Source: Lentisphaeria bacterium (lineage in GTDB: Bacteria > Verrucomicrobiota > Lentisphaeria > Oligosphaerales > Oligosphaeraceae). Taken from it: a stretch of 5,255 bases of DNA. Location: positions 1-5,255 of the forward strand of contig JAKSPA010000143.1 of assembly GCA_024405235.1 (NCBI GenBank). Reading direction: 5' to 3'. Below the pieces are notes generated by a model. It was not told the origin of the DNA. It was given only the letters and a program-made list of their open reading frames with translations, and did not search any database. Below, in pieces: positions 1-5,255 of this stretch (the stretch's first letter is position 1; every line of letters begins with the position of its first letter). Made by a program: the position numbers and the translations under genes.

Positions 1-524
1 GTGTTCAAGTGACGCGGCCAGCGCACATGTTTCTTCTGCTTGTTGTTTGGTGTTGTGGGTGCTTCGTTGTAGGCCATGTGCGATTTCAGATAAATCGGCG
101 ACATCTGGCAAAGTGCGATGTCGATGAAATGCCGTCTGTTGCCGGGCGTGCCTTTGATGATTGCTATGTCCTCCGGCAGGAAAGGCGCGCAGATGAGTCT
201 TGAGATGAATTCGCTGGAACGATGGACGTTCTGCCCGTTGACCATTAGGCGCCGCTCTGCGCCATGGCTCACGCCGAGACGCGTCAGGCCGCCTGTTCCG
301 TCGATTGCCTCTCCATAGAGCGAGAAACTGCCCTGGCCGGAATTCAGCAGCGTGGCAATCTGCGTTGTTCTGAACGACCGCAGCAGCGAAAGATAGTAGA
401 TTGCTTCCAGAATATTCGTCTTGCCCTGGCCATTTGCACCAATGAGCGCATTGACGCCGTCGTCGAATTCCAGCGTCTGCTGTTCATAGTTTCTGAAATG
501 GTTTATGACAAGTTTTCGAAGCAT
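1..524 (-). CDS. recF: DNA replication/repair protein RecF, N-terminal part (gene truncated by the window edge)
   Basis: RecF is an SMC-like ATPase that binds single/double-strand DNA junctions at gaps and, with RecO and RecR, helps load RecA in the cytoplasm. Translating the minus strand from the ATG at 524-522 gives 174 residues with no stop before the edge. The start reads MLRKLVINHFRNYE, the typical RecF beginning. The Walker A motif GANGQGKT is at residues 29-36, followed by NILEAIYYLSLLRSFRT (37-53), a RecF hallmark. A later conserved block, FLPEDIAIIKGTPGNRRHFI, spans residues 115-134, then D135 and the P143-Y145 region. The Walker B, signature and D-loop parts would lie beyond the window. 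The gene is read divergently from purL, 109 bases away, so it is first in its transcription unit here. No Shine-Dalgarno sequence precedes the ATG. Residues beyond about 155 match the family poorly. Identity is seen directly and is firm; the function is known from the family. Confidence 0.95.
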   Translation of the reverse strand, partial: MLRKLVINHFRNYEQQTLEFDDGVNALIGANGQGKTNILEAIYYLSLLRSFRTTQIATLLNSGQGSFSLYGEAIDGTGGLTRLGVSHGAERRLMVNGQNVHRSSEFISRLICAPFLPEDIAIIKGTPGNRRHFIDIALCQMSPIYLKSHMAYNEAPTTPNNKQKKHVRWPRHLN

Positions 525-531
525 AATATAG

Positions 532-591
532 AATATAAGACGCAAATACGGGATTTATCTGCATAATAGGGTGTGGTATTTGCATTATATT
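532..591. repeat. Imperfect inverted repeat in the divergent promoter region
   Basis: The left arm has AATATAA (532-538) and GCAAATAC (542-549). The right arm has the exact complements GTATTTGC (576-583) and TTATATT (585-591). The two blocks are separated by 3 bases on the left and 1 on the right, and the dyad centre is near 562.5. Read 5' to 3', each strand therefore carries GTATTTGC followed by TTATATT, pointing towards recF on minus and towards purL on plus. It could be a regulator-binding dyad, or two copies of a shared promoter element in opposite orientation. The repeat is seen directly; its role is inference. Confidence 0.6.
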
Positions 592-623
592 TTAGCGATT
601 TACGATTCAACTCTCAATTTTTC

Positions 624-629
624 AGGAGA
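624..629 (+). promoter_or_regulatory. Ribosome binding site of purL
   Basis: AGGAGA lies four bases before the ATG at 634 and is a near-perfect Shine-Dalgarno sequence. It decides the purL start. The reading frame is open further upstream to a GTG at 571, but that would add 21 residues lying in the AT-rich promoter region and unlike the start of any PurL I know, whereas MSTVFRAYVEKRPGF from 634 matches the family start. Confidence 0.9.
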
Positions 630-633
630 ACCA

Positions 634-3600
634 ATGAGTACCGTCTTTCGTGCATACGTCGAGAAACGCCCCGGATTTGACGTCGAGGCACAGAATCTGT
701 TGAGCGATCTTAAGGAGACCCTAGGCATAGCGGGACTGTCGTCGCTGAGGCTTTTCAAACGCTACGACCTCTCTGGCGTCAGCGCGAGCGAGTTCGATGC
801 CGCAAAAGATTCAGTGCTGTCGGAGCCGAATTGCGATGATGTCTATGTCGATGTCAAGCCTGAGCTGCCTGGCGCAGTGTGGTTTGCCGTTGAGCCGCTT
901 CCAGGCCAGTATGACGTCCGCGCGGATTCCGCCGCTCAGTGCATTCAGCTGCTGACGCAGAAGGAGCGTCCGTTGGTCAAGACCGCCACGCTCTATGCGC
1001 TTTTCGGCGAACTGTCCGATGCAGACATCAGCCGCATCAAGCACTATGTGATCAATCCCGTCGAGAGCCGCGAGGCGGTGATGGGCATTAAGCCCGAAAC
1101 TCTGGAAATAGCCACGACCGTTCCGGAAGACGTGAAGACGATGACTGGTTTCCTTGCGCTGGATGCGGCTGGAATCGCCGCGATGGACAAGGCCCTCGGA
1201 CTTGCCATGAGCGCTGAGGATCTGGCCTTCGTTCAGCAGTATTTCCGCGAGAGCGAGAAGCGCGAGCCTAGTTTCACTGAAATCAAAGTCATCGACACAT
1301 ATTGGTCAGACCACTGCCGCCACACCACTTTCCACACTAGTCTCGACAAGATTGACTTCCCTGAGGGACCGCTGGCGGCGCCGATTCGCGCGTCCTTTGA
1401 GAAGTATCTTGAAATCCGAAAGGAACTCGGCCGTGAGAAGAAGACGCTGTGTCTGATGGACATCGGAACCATCGGCGCGAAGGAGTTGAAGAAGCAGGGC
1501 AAGCTTGCGAATCTTGACGCTTCGGAGGAAATCAACGCATGCTCCATCGAAATCGAGGCGGAGATCGACGGCAAGAAGGAGCCGTGGCTCGTGATGTTCA
1601 AGAACGAGACGCACAACCATCCGACGGAAATCGAGCCCTTCGGCGGCGCTGCGACATGTCTCGGCGGCGCAATCCGCGACCCCCTTTCCGGACGCAGCTA
1701 TGTCTATCAGGCGATGCGAATCACAGGCGCAGGCGATCCTAGAACGCCAGTTTCCGAGACGCTGCCTGGCAAGTTGCCACAGCGCAAGATCACGCGCACG
1801 GCTGCGGCAGGATACTCCTCCTACGGCAACCAGATCGGTCTGGCGGCGGGAAAGGTTCAGGAATACTACCATCCTGGTTTCGTCGCAAAACGTCTTGAAC
1901 TCGGCGGCGTCATCGCGGCCGCTCCCAAAGACAACGTCATTCGCATGCAGCCCGAGCCCGACGATGTGATTCTGCTCATCGGCGGTCGCACTGGCCGTGA
2001 CGGCTGCGGCGGCGCAACTGGTTCTTCCAAAGCGCACACCGAAGAGTCTCTGCAGACCTGCGGCGCTGAAGTCCAGAAGGGCAATCCGCTGACCGAACGC
2101 AATATCCAGCGTCTTTTCAGACGTCCCGAATTCTCGCGTCTCATCAAGCGCTGCAACGATTTTGGCGCGGGCGGTGTTTCCGTTGCAATCGGCGAATTGG
2201 CGCCTGGTCTGAAGATCAATCTGGACGCCGTTCCGAAGAAGTACGATGGTCTTGACGGCACCGAACTGGCGATTTCCGAATCGCAGGAGCGCATGGCTGT
2301 CGTCATTGCTCCAGCCGACGTGCCGAAGGCGCTTGAATTGGCCGCCTCCGAAAATCTTGAAGCGACGCAGGTCGCCGTTGTTACGGCGGAGCCGCGTCTC
2401 GAGATGTCTTGGCGCGGCAAGTCGATCGTGTCGCTTTCGCGCGAGTTCTTGGATACGAACGGCGTCACTCAGCACGTGGAGGTCAAAGTGAGCTCTCCTG
2501 TTGAGGCGGAGAGCCCCTTCGTTCCTGAAAATGTCACGGAATTGCTTCCGCGCTGGATGGATGCTCTGCAGGATCTGAATGTCTGTTCGCAGAAGGGCCT
2601 TGTCGAACGCTTCGACGGAACGATCGGTGCAGCGACGGTGCTTGAACCCTACGGCGGCAAGACGCGCCTGACGCCCAACGAGGCGATGGCGGCAAAGCTG
2701 CCAACGTCAGGCAAGACCGACAACTGCACGCTCATGAGCCACGGCTATGATCCGTATCTCTGCACATGGAGCCCCTACCACGGCGCAATCTACTCTGTCG
2801 TGGAGTCTCTGGCAAAACTGGCGGCGGCAGGCGGTGACGCATCGCAGGCGCGACTCTCCTTCCAGGAGTATTTCGAACATCTTGGTTTCGTTCCGGAACG
2901 TTGGGGACGCCCGTTGGCGGCGGTTCTCGGCGGCCTTCGCGCACAGCTGGAATTCGGCACTGCCGCAATCGGCGGAAAGGACTCCATGAGCGGCACTTTT
3001 GAAAATCTCACAGTCCCGCCGTCATTGGTTTCGTTCGCAGTGGTTCCCGCGTTGGCCAGCCAAGTCGTCAGCCCTGAATTCAAGGGCGCCGGCCATTTGG
3101 TCACTCTCATGCCTGTCAAGCGCAATGACGACGGCACGCCTGATTTCGAACTCCTCCGCAAGAGCTTCGCGGATCTGCACAAGTTCATTCAGGACGGAAA
3201 GATTCTTGCCGCACAGACAGTCGGCCGCGGCGGTATCGCCATGGCGCTCTCCAAGATGTGCTTCGGAAATCTCATAGGCTTCAAGGGCGATGCTCCTGCG
3301 GAACTCGGCAAGCTCTTCACGCCTGAATACGGTGCGATTATCGTCGAATCCATTGAAGCGCTGCCTGGCTATCCTGTCATCGGAACGACTACGGACGACG
3401 AGGCGATCACCATCGGCAACGTCATGCGCTATGCGCTATACGAGGCCATTCCGACATGGCAGCGTCCTCTCGAAAAGACCTTCCCGACGGTCGCCGGCAA
3501 GAGCCCTGTGGCAACATGGGAGCCCTGCACGAAGCGGAGCTCTCTGGCTCCTGCCATCAAAGTGGCTCGCCCACGCGTGCTGATTCCCGTCTTCCCTGGC

Positions 3601-4371
3601 ACCAATTGCGAAGTGGATACCGCAAAGGCGTTCGCCAATGCAGGCGCAATTCCTGAACTGGTGCTTATCAGAAATCTCTCAGCAGCGGACATCGAGGACT
3701 CTGTCCAGAAACTCGTGAAGGCTATCGGAAACGCGCAGATCGTGGCGTTCCCTGGCGGATTCTCCGGCGGCGACGAACCGGATGGCAGCGGCAAGTTCAT
3801 TGCCACCACCTTCCGTAATCCGCGCGTTCGCGATGCGATGGAGGAACTCCTGCACAAACGCGACGGCCTGATGCTTGGCATCTGCAACGGCTTCCAGGCA
3901 CTCATCAAGCTCGGTCTGGTGCCTTACGGCGAAATCCTGCCTGCTCTTGAGGCCGACGCGCCCACGCTGACGTTCAACACGTTGGGACGTCACGCCGCAA
4001 CGATGGTGAACACCGTCGTCGCTTCCGTGAAGTCGCCATGGCTTGCGAAAGCGAACGTCGGTGATGTCCACGCAGTTGCGATTTCCCACGGCGAAGGCCG
4101 CTTCTGCGCCACGCCTGCACAGGTTGCGGAACTTGTCGCGAATGGACAGGTCGCCTTCCAATATGCAGATCTCTCTGGCAAGCCTGCCAACGAAATGCCT
4201 TGGAATCCAAATGGTTCCGTGAATGCAATCGAAGGAATCACTTCTCCCGACGGACGCATTCTCGGCAAGATGGGACACTCCGAACGCACATGGGACGAGA
4301 ATCTTGGCAAGAACGTTCCAGGCAACAAGGAGCAGGGCATCTTCGCAAGCGGCGTCGAGTATTTCGCGTAG
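634..4371 (+). CDS. purL: Phosphoribosylformylglycinamidine synthase, long single-chain form
   Basis: PurL (EC 6.3.5.3) converts formylglycinamide ribonucleotide, glutamine and ATP to formylglycinamidine ribonucleotide, the fourth step of de novo purine synthesis, in the cytoplasm. The product has 1245 residues, full length for the single-chain form. A PurS-like N-terminal region (about 1-150, including LPGQYDVRADSAAQC) leads through a linker to the synthetase core. Core motifs include DHCRHTTF (226-233), KNETHNHPTEIEPFGG (323-338), GRDGCGGATGSSK (454-466), NDFGAGGVSVAIGELAPG (508-525), SESQERM (548-554), WSPYHGA (712-718) and IGGKDSMSGTF (779-789). A class I glutaminase domain fills about 980-1245: FPGGFSGGDEPDGSGKF (1039-1055), the nucleophile C1084 in GICNGFQA, SHGEGRF (1151-1157), and the predicted His/Glu pair H1215 and E1217 in GHSER. 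All key residues are present, so it should be active, releasing and channelling its own ammonia. Overall sequence resembles the form common in clostridia and streptococci. It is followed by a hairpin terminator. Confidence 0.98.
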   Translation: MSTVFRAYVEKRPGFDVEAQNLLSDLKETLGIAGLSSLRLFKRYDLSGVSASEFDAAKDSVLSEPNCDDVYVDVKPELPGAVWFAVEPLPGQYDVRADSAAQCIQLLTQKERPLVKTATLYALFGELSDADISRIKHYVINPVESREAVMGIKPETLEIATTVPEDVKTMTGFLALDAAGIAAMDKALGLAMSAEDLAFVQQYFRESEKREPSFTEIKVIDTYWSDHCRHTTFHTSLDKIDFPEGPLAAPIRASFEKYLEIRKELGREKKTLCLMDIGTIGAKELKKQGKLANLDASEEINACSIEIEAEIDGKKEPWLVMFKNETHNHPTEIEPFGGAATCLGGAIRDPLSGRSYVYQAMRITGAGDPRTPVSETLPGKLPQRKITRTAAAGYSSYGNQIGLAAGKVQEYYHPGFVAKRLELGGVIAAAPKDNVIRMQPEPDDVILLIGGRTGRDGCGGATGSSKAHTEESLQTCGAEVQKGNPLTERNIQRLFRRPEFSRLIKRCNDFGAGGVSVAIGELAPGLKINLDAVPKKYDGLDGTELAISESQERMAVVIAPADVPKALELAASENLEATQVAVVTAEPRLEMSWRGKSIVSLSREFLDTNGVTQHVEVKVSSPVEAESPFVPENVTELLPRWMDALQDLNVCSQKGLVERFDGTIGAATVLEPYGGKTRLTPNEAMAAKLPTSGKTDNCTLMSHGYDPYLCTWSPYHGAIYSVVESLAKLAAAGGDASQARLSFQEYFEHLGFVPERWGRPLAAVLGGLRAQLEFGTAAIGGKDSMSGTFENLTVPPSLVSFAVVPALASQVVSPEFKGAGHLVTLMPVKRNDDGTPDFELLRKSFADLHKFIQDGKILAAQTVGRGGIAMALSKMCFGNLIGFKGDAPAELGKLFTPEYGAIIVESIEALPGYPVIGTTTDDEAITIGNVMRYALYEAIPTWQRPLEKTFPTVAGKSPVATWEPCTKRSSLAPAIKVARPRVLIPVFPGTNCEVDTAKAFANAGAIPELVLIRNLSAADIEDSVQKLVKAIGNAQIVAFPGGFSGGDEPDGSGKFIATTFRNPRVRDAMEELLHKRDGLMLGICNGFQALIKLGLVPYGEILPALEADAPTLTFNTLGRHAATMVNTVVASVKSPWLAKANVGDVHAVAISHGEGRFCATPAQVAELVANGQVAFQYADLSGKPANEMPWNPNGSVNAIEGITSPDGRILGKMGHSERTWDENLGKNVPGNKEQGIFASGVEYFA

Positions 4372-4387
4372 AAGGCGAATCGGTCAG

Positions 4388-4436
4388 GCACGGCGCCGTC
4401 TGAACTTCTGGCGGTGCCGTGCGGTCATTTCTTCTG
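4388..4436 (+). terminator. Probable intrinsic terminator of purL
   Basis: A 13-base-pair stem (4388-4400 with 4410-4422) has two G-U wobbles and encloses a nine-base loop (4401-4409). It begins 17 bases after the purL stop. The outer part, GCACGGC with GCCGTGC, pairs perfectly. The following bases are only moderately T-rich (CATTTCTTCT, 4426-4435) with no run longer than three, so termination may be partial or helped by a factor. The position between two codirectional genes suggests purL and the tatD-like gene are largely separate units. Confidence 0.65.
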
Positions 4437-4470
4437 CCGATGGCGCTTGTGGCGCAACAAGACAATTCGC

Positions 4471-5181
4471 ATGGATTATACGGACAGTCATCTGCATCTC
4501 CCGTTGGGCGAAGAGCGTGATGGCTTCCGTGGCGGTATTGTGTCATCGGCAAGACAGTGCGAATGGTCCGCTGTTCTGGATGCATGCGACGCAAAAAAGT
4601 ATTATCCATGCATCGGTGTTCATCCATGGTATGTGCTTGAGGAGAACGAAGCGGTTCTGAATGAATTGGAAGGACTGCTTCGCGATTATACGGAATGCGG
4701 CGTTGGCGAAATCGGTCTGGACGGCTGTCCAGGCAGGCCTGCGATGGATATTCAGCGGCGATGGTTTCGTCATCAGCTTGAACTGGCGGCAAAGTTTGAC
4801 AGAATAGCGATCCTGCATGTCGTTCATGCATGGGACGATGCATATTCGGTCATGCGCGAGTTCCCTAATGCAGCAATGATCATCCATGGCTTCCACGGAA
4901 CTTCCAACGACGTGCGGCGGTTCCTGTCTTTCCCTAATCTCTATTTTTCTCTTGGCTTCGATGCAATGCGGCCTGGACGGCGTCTTCTTGCGGCGATCTG
5001 CTCGATTCCGAATGATCGGCTGCTCGTGGATTCCGACGCGCCTTTCATGGGACACGAATCCGCAGAACTTCCGCAATTGATCACGGCGGTCGCCGCAGTG
5101 AAAAAACTTCCGGCGGAATTTCTTTCCAAACAGATTGCAGCGAATTGGCAGAAAGCCGTTTCAGGCCTTTCTAGTTTTTGA
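4471..5181 (+). CDS. TatD-family metal-dependent hydrolase
   Basis: The 236-residue product has the TatD layout, a cytoplasmic metal-dependent TIM-barrel amidohydrolase-fold family. Studied members are DNases or 3'-5' exonucleases, and despite the name they are not part of Tat export. Visible motifs in order are DSHLHL (5-10, metal ligands H7 and H9), GVHPWY (49-54), VGEIGLD (78-84, metal-bridging E80), ILHVVHAWDD (114-123, H116), IIHGFHGT (137-144, H139) and LLVDSDAP (184-191, D189). All expected metal ligands are present. It is somewhat shorter than the roughly 260 residues of E. coli TatD. The ATG at 4471 puts the metal motif right at the N-terminus as usual. The frame is open to a GTG at 4414, but that lies inside the terminator hairpin and adds 19 atypical residues. 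No clear Shine-Dalgarno sequence precedes 4471, so the start is a little less sure than the identity. Family is firm; substrate is unknown. Confidence 0.9.
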   Translation: MDYTDSHLHLPLGEERDGFRGGIVSSARQCEWSAVLDACDAKKYYPCIGVHPWYVLEENEAVLNELEGLLRDYTECGVGEIGLDGCPGRPAMDIQRRWFRHQLELAAKFDRIAILHVVHAWDDAYSVMREFPNAAMIIHGFHGTSNDVRRFLSFPNLYFSLGFDAMRPGRRLLAAICSIPNDRLLVDSDAPFMGHESAELPQLITAVAAVKKLPAEFLSKQIAANWQKAVSGLSSF

Positions 5182-5197
5182 GTCCTTTCTGCCAATT
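5143..5197. repeat. 13-base perfect inverted repeat spanning the end of the tatD-like gene
   Basis: Bases 5143-5155 and 5185-5197 are exact reverse complements of each other, separated by 29 bases. The left arm encodes residues near the C-terminus of the hydrolase and the right arm lies just after its TGA at 5179-5181. CCTTTCT occurs twice (5166-5172 and 5184-5190), so the left-arm segment AGAAAG (5150-5155) can pair with either copy. The two foldings exclude each other. Confidence 0.65.
5150..5179 (+). terminator. Candidate intrinsic terminator overlapping the 3' end of the tatD-like gene
   Basis: AGAAAGCC (5150-5157) pairs with GGCCTTTCT (5164-5172), giving eight pairs with one bulged C around a six-base loop. 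It is followed by AG and then five Ts (5175-5179), the last of which is the first base of the TGA stop. This looks like a small intrinsic terminator embedded in the last codons. The stem is modest and competes with the longer repeat pairing, so the call is tentative. Confidence 0.45.
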
Positions 5198-5255
5198 TCC
5201 GCAAAATCGCGTCCGCAGAAGCCCAAAATGGCCGCCGAAAAACACAGATTTCAAC

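Larger units (their letters stand above)
525..633. promoter_or_regulatory. AT-rich divergent promoter region between recF and purL
   Basis: This 109-base spacer separates two head-to-head genes and so must hold the promoter of purL and probably that of recF. It is much richer in A and T than the flanking genes. TATATT, a 5/6 match to the sigma-70 -10 box, occurs on the plus strand at 586-591, which would put the purL start of transcription near 598 and give a leader of about 36 bases. The same hexamer lies on the minus strand at 537-532. CATAAT on plus (562-567) and TATTAT on minus (568-563) are alternative -10 boxes. No good -35 box stands at the usual spacing from any of them, so the exact promoters are inferred. 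The leader is too short for a known riboswitch. Confidence 0.5.

Noticed and set aside
9..566. Three plus-strand open frames over the first 566 bases
   Set aside because: They are antisense to recF, whose minus-strand translation matches the family over more than 150 residues.
571..633. GTG start at 571 for purL, adding 21 residues
   Set aside because: The extension lies in the AT-rich promoter region, does not resemble PurL, and a strong ribosome binding site precedes the ATG at 634.
525..633. A purine riboswitch or PurR-type operator before purL
   Set aside because: The spacer is too short for the purine aptamer, and I see no conserved aptamer core or PurBox-like sequence. The dyad at 532-591 does not match a known pur operator.
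1306..2475. A 389-codon open frame on the minus strand inside purL, and a 200-codon one at 1866-2468
   Set aside because: Both lie antisense to strongly conserved PurL core motifs, show no recognisable motif, and are low-complexity Arg/Ala/Ser-rich as expected of shadows of a GC-rich gene.
4414..4470. GTG start at 4414 for the tatD-like gene
   Set aside because: It falls inside the terminator hairpin, and the added residues precede the usual N-terminal metal-binding motif.
5171..5255. Possible end of a convergent minus-strand gene, open from the right edge to a TAG at 5173-5171
   Set aside because: Only 27 codons are visible, no motif is recognised, and the other two minus-strand frames are as plausible by chance.

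Overview
The window holds three protein-coding genes: a 5'-partial-in-window recF on the minus strand, a complete long-form purL on the plus strand, and a complete TatD-family hydrolase gene downstream on the plus strand. Coding DNA is moderately GC-rich, while the recF/purL spacer is clearly AT-rich. The purL start has a clear AGGAGA ribosome binding site, so this is a bacterium that uses Shine-Dalgarno initiation at least there. The phylum cannot be fixed. The PurL is of the roughly 1240-residue single-chain kind that I know mostly from Firmicutes such as clostridia and streptococci.

Layout: bases 1-524 (minus) encode the N-terminal 174 residues of RecF, the recombination-mediator ATPase, and the gene runs off the left edge. 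Bases 525-633 are a divergent spacer containing an imperfect inverted repeat (532-591) whose two arms sit in promoter-like positions for recF and for purL. Bases 634-4371 are purL, which carries out the fourth step of de novo purine synthesis. Bases 4372-4470 contain a strong hairpin (4388-4422) that probably ends purL transcription. Bases 4471-5181 encode a small TatD-like metal-dependent hydrolase. Its last codons overlap nested inverted repeats (5143-5197), one of which ends in a T run and looks like an intrinsic terminator. The last 74 bases (5182-5255) hold the distal arm of that repeat and no gene I can support.

The genes do not form an obvious pathway. RecF (DNA repair), PurL (purine synthesis) and TatD (nuclease or hydrolase) are housekeeping functions, and only the divergent promoter region links recF with purL. 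I found no mobile element, CRISPR array, RNA gene or undescribed multi-gene system. The items most worth a second look are non-coding: the divergent dyad at 532-591, the apparently leaderless recF start, and the mutually exclusive hairpins at the end of the tatD-like gene.
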